Shown one piece after another: positions 26,135 to 35,200 of a DNA stretch of 57,275 nucleotides (position 1 is the first letter of the stretch; each line of letters begins with the position of its first letter). The stretch is from contig CAIOHR010000025.1 of assembly GCA_903858115.1 (NCBI GenBank), forward strand, positions 1-57,275, written 5' to 3'. The notes under the pieces are model-generated. The model searched no databases. It was not told the origin of the DNA and saw only the letters and a program-made list of their open reading frames with translations. The stretch is from an uncultured Pirellula sp. GTDB taxonomy: Bacteria; Planctomycetota; Planctomycetia; Pirellulales; Pirellulaceae. The position numbers were made by a program, and so were the translations under genes.

Positions 26135-27388
26135 TTGAAAGCAGAAGTAATTTCCATCGGTGACGAGCTTACGAGCGGGAATCGATTGGATACCAATAGC
26201 CAATGGATCAGCCAGCGATTGGGCGAGATCGGAATTCAAACCGCCTTTCACTCGACCGTGGGTGACTGCCTCGAGGACAATATCAACGTTTTTCAGAATG
26301 CCGCACGTCGTTCGGATATTGTCATCGCCACCGGTGGCCTTGGACCAACAGCCGACGACTTGACTCGCGAAGTCATCGCGTCTGCCTTCAATGCTCCACT
26401 TGAGCTCCGTACCAACGCGCTCGCCCACATTGAGAATCTCTTTTCGCGTCGCAAGCGTCCGATGCCAGAACGCAATCGCGTCCAGGCGATGTTCCCATTG
26501 GGTGCGAACATCATCGACAACCCACATGGCACTGCACCAGGGATCGACTTTGTTGCTCGCAATGATGGTCGATCCTGTCGCATCTTTGCATTGCCAGGTG
26601 TGCCTGCCGAGATGAAACAAATGTACGAACTGTCGGTCGAACCCGCATTGATCCGCGATCATGGTGCGGGAAAGCAACGCTGGTTTTATCACAGCATCAA
26701 AGTTTTTGGGATTGGTGAAAGTGACGTGGAAAAGATGCTCCCCGATCTTATCGCACGCGACCGGAATCCTGTCGTTGGGATCACCGTCTCCAAAGCGACG
26801 ATCACACTGCGAATCGCGGCGCTATGCAAAGACCATGTGGAGTTTCAAGAGAAGATTCGGGATACCGCTGAGCAGATTCACTCCGAGCTTGGTCTGCTGG
26901 TCTTCGGTGAAGGTGAAATGGATCTGGATGAAGCAGTCGCAAATTTGCTATTCGAACAAAAATGCCGAGTTGGTGTCATCGAGGTCGGCGCGGGTGTATG
27001 GATCGCTCCAGCCTTGAGCAAACATGTCATTGATCCATCCTGCGAGTATGGGCTCGCGGCCGCGCGATGGCTTCCTCGACTTCACGGTGGTTCGGATCAA
27101 GATGGTTCTATAGCTAATGGTGAAGCGGAACTCACGATGCTTGCGGAGTCTATGTTGCGCGAAGAAAAACTGGACCTCTGTTTGGCTGTTGGCGTTTATC
27201 CGAGCAAACAAGTGATCGAGAACTCGCAGTCTTTGCCCTCTTCTGAGTTTCAGATGGTGTTGGCGAGAAAAGATCGTGCCACGCGCGCAACGCAGATCAC
27301 GCTCGCAGCCCATCCCGAAGTCCTCTACCATCGACTTGCGAAGACCGGAATGAACTTTCTTCGCACGGAGTTACTGAAACGTGACTAA
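26135..27388 (+). CDS. cinA: CinA-like protein with degenerate C-terminal domain
   Basis: 417 residues. TTG start at 26135 with GAGG at 26124-26127; the nearby ATG at 26130 runs into a stop. The N-terminal MoCF/COG1058 domain is well kept: KAEVISIGDELTSGNRLDTN, then ATGGLGPTADDLTREV and AMFPLGANIIDNPHGTAPG. The C-terminal region aligns in position with the NMN deamidase (pncC) domain, but the usual AESCTGG motif is replaced by IEVGAGVWIAP, so the deamidase is probably inactive. The N-terminal domain may still act as a pyrophosphatase on ADP-ribose-type substrates. It overlaps the Rieske gene by 8 bp and starts a cinA-Rieske-bioA operon. Confidence 0.88.
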   Translation: MKAEVISIGDELTSGNRLDTNSQWISQRLGEIGIQTAFHSTVGDCLEDNINVFQNAARRSDIVIATGGLGPTADDLTREVIASAFNAPLELRTNALAHIENLFSRRKRPMPERNRVQAMFPLGANIIDNPHGTAPGIDFVARNDGRSCRIFALPGVPAEMKQMYELSVEPALIRDHGAGKQRWFYHSIKVFGIGESDVEKMLPDLIARDRNPVVGITVSKATITLRIAALCKDHVEFQEKIRDTAEQIHSELGLLVFGEGEMDLDEAVANLLFEQKCRVGVIEVGAGVWIAPALSKHVIDPSCEYGLAAARWLPRLHGGSDQDGSIANGEAELTMLAESMLREEKLDLCLAVGVYPSKQVIENSQSLPSSEFQMVLARKDRATRATQITLAAHPEVLYHRLAKTGMNFLRTELLKRD

Positions 27389-27695
27389 GCGAATAACGAT
27401 TGCAAAGAAATCGGACATTCCCGAAAACGAGGGACGTGCGTTCCCAGTCGAAGATCGGATGATCGCGGTCTTCTTTTACAATGGCGAGTACTTTGCGATG
27501 GATGATTTTTGTCCGCACCAAGGAGCATCGCTTGCTGCTGGATGGGTTCATGAAGGCTCGGTCGCTTGCCCATGGCACGCATGGCGTTTCGCGCTCAAGG
27601 ATGGATGCTGGCTTGATAACCCGAAGATCAAGACGGATGTCTTTCCGATCATCGTCGAGGGAGAAGATCTGATCTTAGAAGTCGACGATGAATAA
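27381..27695 (+). CDS. Rieske [2Fe-2S] protein, NirD-like
   Basis: A 104-residue single-domain Rieske ferredoxin-like protein. Cluster ligands are seen as Cys44-Pro-His46 and Cys63-Pro-Trp-His66 (FCPHQGAS and ACPWHAWRF). It resembles the small subunit of nitrite reductase (NirD) and the ferredoxins of ring-hydroxylating enzymes, but no partner large subunit is nearby. GTG start at 27381, inside the last codons of cinA; its end overlaps the bioA start by 8 bp. Such tight overlap suggests translational coupling. It may supply electrons to an unknown partner; a link to biotin synthesis is only positional. Confidence 0.92.
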   Translation: MTKRITIAKKSDIPENEGRAFPVEDRMIAVFFYNGEYFAMDDFCPHQGASLAAGWVHEGSVACPWHAWRFALKDGCWLDNPKIKTDVFPIIVEGEDLILEVDDE

Positions 27696-29013
27696 GATTT
27701 CCACGGACGAACTAGAACGTCTAGATCGCACTGTCATTTGGCATGCGTTCTCTCAGATGGCGAACTATGATGGTCTTATCATTGAGTCGGCCGAAGGTAG
27801 CTGGTTGCAAGATATACATGGTCGACGATTTCTTGACGGAGCCAGCTCCCTTTGGTGCAACATGCACGGACACAGGCATCCTGCGATCGATCAAGCGATT
27901 CGTGATCAACTGGACAAAGTAGCCCATGTCACGAATCTGGGGATGAGTCATCCCATTACCATTCAGCTTGCCGAGAGATTGTCTCGATTGGCTCCTGCTG
28001 GATTGGAACATATCTTCTTTTGTGGTGACGGGGCGAGCGCCGTCGAAGTGGCGATGAAGATCGCCTTTCAATATTGGCGCCAGTGCCTGGCACCGCAACC
28101 TCGGCGAACCAAGTTCATCGCCTTGGGGAGTGCTTATCATGGCGATACGATTGGGACCGTCGCCGTTGGAGGTGTGCTGCGTTTTCACGAACTCTTTCGC
28201 CCACTCTTGTTCCCAGTCGTGCGAGGCCCGTGCCCGGATGGTTCGTTACACGAGTATCAGAAGGACAGTGACTGGCTATGTCGAGAATATCTTGCCGCGT
28301 ATCGGGCGTTGCTAGCGGAGAATGCTGACGAAGTAGCAGCAGTGATTGCCGAGCCGTTGTGTCAATGCGCGGCTGGCATGGTATTCCATCCGCCCGGGTT
28401 CTTGCGTGGTTTGGCAGAATTGTGCCAAGAGTTTGGAACGTTGCTGATTGTGGATGAAATTGCCGTCGGGATGGGGCGAACAGGTCGGTTGTTTGCATGC
28501 GAGCATGAGCAGGTGGCTCCTGACCTTTTGTGTATTGGTAAAGGGTTAACTGGCGGTTACTTGCCGATGAGCGCGACGCTGACGTCGAACGAAATTTTTC
28601 AATCTTTTTTAGGGGATTCTTCGAAGACGCTGTATCACGGGCACACGTATGGGGGGAATCCGCTTGCGGCGGCTGCTGCGATGGCGACATTGACGCTGAC
28701 GGAATCGCTGTTGGGTAGTGGATCGATGATTGCTCGCATTCAGCAGCTAGAAATAGGGCTCAAGAAACTAGCGGAATGCGACGATGAACTGCGTGCTCGC
28801 CAATTGGGACTGCTCGGTTGTCTTCAGTTTCGTTCGGGTGGACCGTCGAAATCGGCAAGCGTTTGCAAGCGGCTTTTGGATCGAGGGGTTTGGTTGCGAC
28901 CGTTAGGAGATTGCATTCCGATCGTCCCCCCGATCAATATATCGGAGAAGGATCTAGAACATCTCCTAAACTCCCTAGAATACGGCCTTGACCTAACCGT
29001 CAAAGTCTTATAA
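27688..29013 (+). CDS. bioA: adenosylmethionine-8-amino-7-oxononanoate aminotransferase BioA
   Basis: A 441-residue class III aminotransferase that makes 7,8-diaminopelargonate from KAPA using S-adenosylmethionine, in biotin synthesis. Characteristic features are IWHAFSQM near the N-terminus, ASSLWCNMHGHRHPAI, GDGASAVEVAMKIAFQYW, IAEPLCQCAAGM, VDEIAVGMGRTG and the PLP lysine Lys285 in CIGKGLTGGYLPMS. The length is normal. The ATG overlaps the stop of the Rieske gene, so it is the last gene of the cinA-Rieske-bioA operon. No other biotin gene is in the window. tRNA-Cys follows 21 bp after its stop. Confidence 0.95.
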   Translation: MNKISTDELERLDRTVIWHAFSQMANYDGLIIESAEGSWLQDIHGRRFLDGASSLWCNMHGHRHPAIDQAIRDQLDKVAHVTNLGMSHPITIQLAERLSRLAPAGLEHIFFCGDGASAVEVAMKIAFQYWRQCLAPQPRRTKFIALGSAYHGDTIGTVAVGGVLRFHELFRPLLFPVVRGPCPDGSLHEYQKDSDWLCREYLAAYRALLAENADEVAAVIAEPLCQCAAGMVFHPPGFLRGLAELCQEFGTLLIVDEIAVGMGRTGRLFACEHEQVAPDLLCIGKGLTGGYLPMSATLTSNEIFQSFLGDSSKTLYHGHTYGGNPLAAAAAMATLTLTESLLGSGSMIARIQQLEIGLKKLAECDDELRARQLGLLGCLQFRSGGPSKSASVCKRLLDRGVWLRPLGDCIPIVPPINISEKDLEHLLNSLEYGLDLTVKVL

Positions 29014-29034
29014 AAAGCCAGCTAAGCAATGAAC

Positions 29035-29106
29035 GGCTCCGTAGCCAAGTGGCTAAGGCAGCGGATTGCAAATCCGCCATCGTGGGTTCAACTCCCACCG
29101 GAGCCT
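29035..29106 (+). tRNA. tRNA-Cys (GCA)
   Basis: Acceptor GGCTCCG (29035-29041) pairs with CGGAGCC (29099-29105), discriminator T at 29106. The anticodon stem is GCGGA/TCCGC with loop TTGCAAA, so the anticodon is GCA (29068-29070). T arm GTGGG-TTCAACT-CCCAC. CCA is not encoded. U73 is the usual discriminator for cysteine tRNA. Confidence 0.97.
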
Positions 29107-29114
29107 CTCCGAAG

Positions 29115-29168
29115 AAAACCCCGCTTTTTCCTCAGTATTCTCAGGGAAACGCGGGGTTTTTTCTTTTT
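29115..29168 (+). terminator. terminator after tRNA-Cys
   Basis: AAAACCCCGC (29115-29124) pairs with GCGGGGTTTT (29151-29160); the loop has its own weak pairing. T-rich sequence runs to 29168. Confidence 0.85.
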
Positions 29169-29230
29169 GGGCGTTTGGGATACTGACCTCCCTTCCCAAA
29201 TTCCCTGGATCAAAATCCCTGAGGGCTTCC

Positions 29231-29551
29231 TTACTCCAATTTTGAAAACTTTTGGTCGATCTCTTCTAATTTTGTTTCGATCGATTCCAGGTCGGATTGG
29301 TACTTTGCACGCCGCGCTTCATTCTCGCGTTGCATCTGAACGAGCTTCATTTTCAATTCTTCCACGTCATCCGTTCCCCAGGTCGTACGGGCTTGCGTTC
29401 GCAGTTTTTCGAGTTCCGCGAGAGTCACTTTATGACGGGTCTCTGCCTCGATCTTCTTACGATGAAGCTCTTCGTACTTCGATTGAAGCTGCTCGATCGA
29501 GAGAGGCGTCGTTGTCACCGAGTCGGATACCGACTTCCTTGGTTGAGCCAT
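29231..29551 (-). CDS. small coiled-coil protein of the Mre11/Rad50-like operon
   Basis: A 106-residue protein starting MAQPRKSVSDSVTTTPLSIE. From about residue 18 to the end it is almost entirely charged heptad-like sequence (LQSKYEELHRKKIEAETR, then LEEIDQKFSKLE), a predicted coiled coil. No family is recognised and there is no ATPase motif. It starts 7 bp after the stop of the phosphoesterase gene, so it is the third gene of the operon with the half-Rad50 ATPase. It may bind the coiled coil of the ATPase or the nuclease. The function is unknown. Confidence 0.82.
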   Translation of the reverse strand: MAQPRKSVSDSVTTTPLSIEQLQSKYEELHRKKIEAETRHKVTLAELEKLRTQARTTWGTDDVEELKMKLVQMQRENEARRAKYQSDLESIETKLEEIDQKFSKLE

Positions 29552-29558
29552 ACACGAA

Positions 29559-30572
29559 TTACGTTGGGTTGGGGGTTAGCACTTCCTGAGCCAACTGCAT
29601 GATTTCAGTGGCGACTTCCGTTTCGAACTGGGTTACATTCGCATGCAAAAACTCCAACAGCCCAGCACCGGAAAAAGTCTTGCGTGATTGTAATAGGGCC
29701 AGGCCGGAAACGAAACTGCTCTGCGATTCGGGTTGCTCCCCAGAAGCCAACGAATTCAGATCAAAAAAGACTTTGTCCGGTGCCTCGTGCGGTACATCGA
29801 CGTAATGCATCCATTGCCCATCAGCAGCGATATCCATTTTCAATACAGCCGGCACATGCCCTCGGATAGCGTCTGATCGTGAACGACGCGCGATGTTGCC
29901 TGGATTGACCCAGGTAGTACCTCCCCGTACGACAACGGTAGGAGAGCGACGATGAATATGCCCGTTGATCACATAATCGATCCCTTCAATCTCGAAGAGG
30001 TTCGTAATCGCAGCTTCTTCCTCGGAGGGAAAAACCAGATCGTGATGGGTAATCCAAACGGTTAGGTCGGCGCCTCGCTTTTCAGCAGCAGGTTCCCAAG
30101 CGAAATTGTTCGGTATCTCATGGCGATACGAGGAGCCACCCACAAGGATAGTTCGTCCCTCGATCGTGGAAGTCCAAAGATGGTCGCGATCTAGCAAATA
30201 CAATGCCCCAGCTTTCAGGAGTAAAGTGAAGCTATCGTTATCATCCAACGAAGGATTCGCGCAATCATGATTCCCATAGATCGTGGGAACATACTCATCC
30301 GCTATCATATCCAGCAATCTCGAAATCAGCCAATTCGGATTATCCCTCGGTTTGTCAAAGAGATCACCCAACAAGATCGGTTGAAGATCATGTTGCGCAG
30401 CATACTCCAGACTCCATTGAAACTTGCGCAGGATCGCTTCTGGATAATTGTCTTTACGAAAACCTGGAGTTCGTCCTTCGATATGAGGATCGCCAATGAA
30501 TAGCAGACCAGTTAACCCATTGGGGCCACGTCGAATGGACGGAGAGTAGCCAGGCAGAGGACTCGATTGCAT
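29559..30572 (-). CDS. Mre11/SbcD-like metallophosphoesterase
   Basis: 337 residues from the ATG at 30572, which shares a base with the TAA of the upstream ATPase gene (TAATG), so translation is coupled. All calcineurin-like motifs are present: FIGDPHIEG (Asp28, His30), LLGDLFDKP (Asp70), YGNHDCA (Asn101, His102), WITHHDLVFP (His176-His177) and INGHIHRR (His205, His207). These build the two-metal site of Mre11/SbcD nucleases. The gene order ATPase-nuclease and the coupling point to an Mre11-Rad50-like pair acting on DNA ends. It is shorter than SbcD (about 400) and its C-terminal region is not recognisable. A non-nuclease phosphoesterase is the alternative. Confidence 0.9.
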   Translation of the reverse strand: MQSSPLPGYSPSIRRGPNGLTGLLFIGDPHIEGRTPGFRKDNYPEAILRKFQWSLEYAAQHDLQPILLGDLFDKPRDNPNWLISRLLDMIADEYVPTIYGNHDCANPSLDDNDSFTLLLKAGALYLLDRDHLWTSTIEGRTILVGGSSYRHEIPNNFAWEPAAEKRGADLTVWITHHDLVFPSEEEAAITNLFEIEGIDYVINGHIHRRSPTVVVRGGTTWVNPGNIARRSRSDAIRGHVPAVLKMDIAADGQWMHYVDVPHEAPDKVFFDLNSLASGEQPESQSSFVSGLALLQSRKTFSGAGLLEFLHANVTQFETEVATEIMQLAQEVLTPNPT

Positions 30573-31900
30573 TAATCCGAGGCTCCTGCATGGAAATGCT
30601 GCCTTCGCATCATTTCCATTGTTAGGCCTGTTCCGCACGTGGGGCAAGTTGGATTTGCCTTCAACCATTCCACGAGCAATCGGTCCAATCGATTCGATTC
30701 TTCGTCAATCTTTGCTTGGCTAGAGAGCAGTGCTTCACTCGCTTGCAAATGGGAATGCATGGCATCGATCAGCATTTGAAGAGACTCCGTATCGGAAGGT
30801 TGCGACGGGATTTGTAGCCCCGCCAGTTTTTCCCATTGTGCTCTTGATTGTTCGGCAGTTTGCAACAGGACTTCATATTCGTTCACCCAGTGGGCCACAC
30901 TGGATTCCGGAAGCACTTCGGGCGGCCCGACAAGATTTGCAATACAACGGGATCGAATCGCCCCTAGCGTATGCAGCTGGTGTGCTCGCTCTAGTTGTTC
31001 GTAGAGTTGCTCAAGCGGCTCGGTACGATGCATTGCGGGGGGCGCGATTACTTTCGACAACTCCGTTGTCAGCGTTTGAGTTTGTTCGCATTCGCGCTCC
31101 GCCGTCTCCACTTGCGCCAGGAAGGTCGCGAGAGGCTTCTCTTCATAAAATACTGGCAGACCGCGAAGTTGTTCCAACGAATTCAGCTTTTGATTTTGGC
31201 AGGAAGCTTCGACCGAGCCTTTCTTCCAGTTCTCCAGGTCGACCAAGAGCTGTGCACTTTCCTCGTCCAACCTGGAAATCCGTTCGAGGTCTTCTTCCAA
31301 TTGTGAGACCATGTTTGCTAGCAATGGGACCGGCGCCAGGAACTCGGAATGCTGCATTAATTCTTGATTGGCGTCCTCTAGGAATTTGAGCTGGGACTGA
31401 GCGTCTCCTTTTTTTCGCTGGTGCAACCGTTGCATTGCGACCAATCGTTCCGCATCGGAGGTCGTGGAAAAGAATTGGGCAATTTGACTGGGAGGACGGT
31501 TGATTAGGAATATTGGCGACTTTTGCTCGCCAAAGTGTGGTTCGAAGTCTTTATCCTCGAATTCCACGGGAGCTAGCCGCAGGGTCTCATCCAGTTCTGG
31601 AGGCGTTCCCCCCCGGCCTAAGCGGTCTTTGACTTCGCCGTTGATGATATAGCTAGGCGATTTCTTCTTTTGCCATTGGATCGTGTGTCCCTCGGAGGTC
31701 GTCACGATGACGGAGCATTCCTTGGCGTCGTGCCGTTGTACAAAGGAGGAATTTCCGTTTCTGGCTAGGGTTTTCAAAGCGACTGCGATCGTGCTCTTTC
31801 CAATGTTGTTTGGCCCCACCAAAACGTTCAATCCATCCGCCAATTGCAGTTCGGTGGATTCATGAGCCATAAAGTTCTGAAGGACAATTTTTCGGATCAT
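30572..31900 (-). CDS. Rad50/SbcC-like ATPase, N-terminal half with zinc hook only
   Basis: The ATG at 31900 gives 442 residues beginning MIRKIVLQNFMAHESTELQL, the Rad50/SbcC N-terminal signature. Walker A is GPNNIGKST (29-37). A Q-loop-like region (PIFLINRPPSQIAQFFS) is followed by about 280 residues of coiled coil. CPTCG at 419-422 resembles the Rad50 zinc hook, which lies at the middle of a full-length protein. The protein stops 20 residues later. I find no second coil, no ABC signature (SGG) and no Walker B, either here or in the next two genes. It is exactly half a Rad50, in an operon with a complete Mre11-like nuclease. It may dimerise by the hook and need another protein in trans for ATP hydrolysis. 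Confidence 0.9.
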   Translation of the reverse strand: MIRKIVLQNFMAHESTELQLADGLNVLVGPNNIGKSTIAVALKTLARNGNSSFVQRHDAKECSVIVTTSEGHTIQWQKKKSPSYIINGEVKDRLGRGGTPPELDETLRLAPVEFEDKDFEPHFGEQKSPIFLINRPPSQIAQFFSTTSDAERLVAMQRLHQRKKGDAQSQLKFLEDANQELMQHSEFLAPVPLLANMVSQLEEDLERISRLDEESAQLLVDLENWKKGSVEASCQNQKLNSLEQLRGLPVFYEEKPLATFLAQVETAERECEQTQTLTTELSKVIAPPAMHRTEPLEQLYEQLERAHQLHTLGAIRSRCIANLVGPPEVLPESSVAHWVNEYEVLLQTAEQSRAQWEKLAGLQIPSQPSDTESLQMLIDAMHSHLQASEALLSSQAKIDEESNRLDRLLVEWLKANPTCPTCGTGLTMEMMRRQHFHAGASD

Positions 31901-32270
31901 TGAGTTCGGTAGAGAAAAGGCTGAAAAGCTGGGACGTCTGCGAAAACCGTTCGCATTGTAACGGTTATGCCGATCAGGCCCAACTGCGCGCCAGCTGGCA
32001 CACAATAATTGATGCTTTTTCCAATGCATCTTAACCAGATGTGCACAAGTTCCGATGCTAAGGTTGCGAGTCCGTGTAAGTGTAGGGCTACTGTCTTAGC
32101 TTGCGCATCCGCTTGTGTTCCCTCACGAAGGTCAAAGGGAGAGAGTGGGTTATCGGATGAAATGGATTTCTCTCGTTTCAACGTATGCCTACGAAGGCGA
32201 CTCCAATTTGTCCGCCCCTGCGAATGATCGTGGGCGAAATTCACCAATCCAATCGGGAGATTTATAATAA
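31901..32270. promoter_or_regulatory. divergent region between the repair operon and flagellin
   Basis: 370 bp hold the promoters of the minus-strand ATPase operon and of the flagellin gene. GGGAGA at 32255-32260 is a possible ribosome binding site for flagellin, though 11 bases from the ATG. I looked for a sigma-28 or sigma-54 promoter; TGGCAC at 31996-32001 has no correctly spaced partner. Frames across the region on both strands look like shadows. Confidence 0.35.
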
Positions 32271-35200
32271 ATGACACGTATCAACACCAACGTTAGTTCG
32301 CTCAGTGCACAAAACCGTCTGAACCGAACGAACAATGATCTTCAGACATCTCTCACTCGTTTGAGCACAGGTTTGAGAATCAACAACGGCAAAGACGATC
32401 CTGCAGGATTGATTGCTAGCGAAGCACTGCGAAGCGACATCACCAGTATTAACAAAGCTCTCACCAATACACAACGAGCCAACCAAATCATTGGAACAGC
32501 AGACTCGGCACTCGGACAGGTGAGCTCCCTTCTGAATGACATTCGAGGATTGGTTACCGAGGCGGCAAACCAAGGTGCACTTAGCGATGACGAAATCGCT
32601 GCTAATCAACTGCAAATCGACTCGTCCCTCGAAGCGATCAACCGAATCGCACAAACCACGACATTCCAAGGTCGACGACTACTCGACGGATCGCTGGATT
32701 TCCAAGTTTCACAAGGAGTAGGGTTTGATAGCGTTCGAGATCTTCAAGTTGATGGTGCAAACTTAGGAGCTTCTGGAAATGTCGGAGTAAGCGTGGAAAT
32801 CACGTCGGCCGCAACCCGAGCTATTGTCACAGCAGACGTACCAGATGCAAACGCATCATCCAAGGCGACTGCTTCGTTCACGTTCAACGACTCCACTGTC
32901 GGCGCCGAAGCAAGTGGCACAGTCAATTTGTCCACATCGTTCTTCGGTGGAACCGAAGCTGCGGGCAATATCGCTTTGGACAATGCCAAGGTGGCATTTG
33001 TGGAAGCGAACGGCACCCTGACGTTGGCTAGCGGTGCAGCGTTCAGTATCACAGCGAAAGATGGTACGGTTGTTGATGGTGAGGTTGGAAACAACGTCAA
33101 GATCAATGTGACGACGGGAGCATCGACTACCGCATCGTTTGATGTCGAATCCAATACCTTGAGTTTGCAATTGAAGGCAGGCGACACAGCAGCCAATGCC
33201 GTCACTGCATTGAGCGGCATCAGCGCTGTTTCGAGCTTGTTCACTTTCTCGGGTGGTAACGCTACCAACGTGGCTGCTCCCGATGCTGGAGTGCGAACTG
33301 GAGTTCTATCAGGCGGTACATCGACACTTCCACAAACGTATACTCAAGCGACTGTTGCTGCTGCCAAATTCAATGACGGAACAAACGGTTTCAAATTTGA
33401 CACTACAGCAGTAGCCGGTGGGTCCTTTGATGGTGCTCGAGGTAAGTCAACCGCGTTTACTTGGAGTATTGCGAACACTGGTGGAACAACAGCGTCCTTC
33501 GACGCTGCTAACAACAAAGTCAATGTCACGATTGATCGCTCTCAAACGACCACTGACATCCAAACCGCCCTCAATACGGCACTTGCTGGGCAATTCACGT
33601 TTAGTAACGGTGCTGCCGTCGGTACTCCAGCCGACCTCGCGGCAACGACCGCGACCCTGCTTTCAGGTAGCACGCCTGGTGTGGACACAGCGGTAGCCGC
33701 TGGCTCTCGAGCTGGCTTCAAGCTCGCAGCTGTGGATGGTGGTGCCGCAGATGGGACGATTGGTAACTCTACAAAACTGAATTTCATTCAGGCTGCATCT
33801 GGAATAGGATCGACCGCTGTTTATGACGCCGCAACGAACGAATTGAATGTGACGGTAGGTCGTGGAGCGGATGTCAATAGTATCGCAGCAGCGATTAACG
33901 CCGAGGGTACATTCTCTGCATACGATACTCGGTACGGAAAGGCCATTTTTGATTCGGCAGCCTTCGGAACAATTGCAACACCACTCAGTACCACGGCGGG
34001 CACAAACACGACAGCCCCATCGTCATTCAAACTAACAGCCGTCGATGGTGGTTTGGCAGATGGAGCAACTGGTAATTCGACCAAGCTGATTTTCTCGACC
34101 GGTTCGACAACCGAAGTCATTTACGATCAAGCTTCGAACGAATTGCGTGTTACCGTTGGAGCAAACGCTAGCGTTCAGAATGTCGCAGACGCGATCACAG
34201 CGAATGTTGGCGGTGTATTTAGTGTTTCCAACGTCGCTAATGGTGGAGCAAAGTTCAACCGTACACCCAGCAATGCTGACTTGGGAACCAAAACCGGTGT
34301 TCTGACGGGTGGGACCACCAACGCGTCTAATCTAGAGGACGAGTTGATTGTCACAGCGGCCGCGAACGGAGTTAATCTGAATGGAGTGAAGATAACATTC
34401 GAGGAAGACGCAGTGGTTACAGCAGGCGCACCGACCGCGAAGTACACTGCGGCCACAGGATCCGCTGATGGGTCTATCCTCGTCAAAGTCAGCAACGCTG
34501 GCAGCACCAAACTTTCGGACATCGCTGCTGCCATCAATGCTATCCAAGATGCGAACAACAGCCCTTTGTTTGCCGCATCATTGAGCCCCACAAGCAACGG
34601 CGACGGAGTTTATACGGGTGCAACCGAATCGGTTCCAACCGCGGCAACGCTTTCTGGCGGAGCACAGGGTGGTGGGCTCCAAGCTGATTTGGTATTCCAA
34701 TTGACAGGAGGTACAGGTTCCGAAGTCTTCAAGTTCAAGAAAGGGGTTTCGATTGATAACATCATTCAATCGATCAACCTGCTGAAGGACTCGACCGGAA
34801 TCGACGCGTCCCTCGATGCAGACTCCAATTTGCAGCTCCGAAGCGTGGAGTACGGTTCTGCAGGTATCGTTGGCATCGAAGTTCTCAGCGAAGGTGCAGG
34901 TGGTACATTCAAGGCGGGTCTTACGGGCGGTCCACGTGCAGTAGGTAATGATGTTCAAGCGACAGTCAATGGTACGGTAGCAACAGGCAAAGGGAACAAC
35001 ATCTCCCTAAGGACTTCTACTTTGAGCTTCAATTTGACGGTTCAAGATGGGTCTAGTACTGCAGTGAACTTCAATATCAATGGCGGTGGTGCGTTGTTCC
35101 AGTTGGGCCCAGATGTTGTTAGCAACCAACAGGCTCGTTTGGGTATCACCAGCTTGAATACAGCGAAGATCGGTGGTGTATCCGGAAAACTCTTGGAACT

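Noticed and set aside
29029..29589. 186-codon plus-strand frame starting at tRNA-Cys
   Set aside because: It reads through the tRNA and terminator and is opposite the coiled-coil protein gene.
31996..32012. Sigma-54 promoter before flagellin (TGGCAC)
   Set aside because: The second element TTGC is not at the required distance.
31897..32277. 126-codon minus-strand frame between the ATPase and flagellin genes
   Set aside because: It overlaps the promoter region and both gene starts and shows no family similarity.
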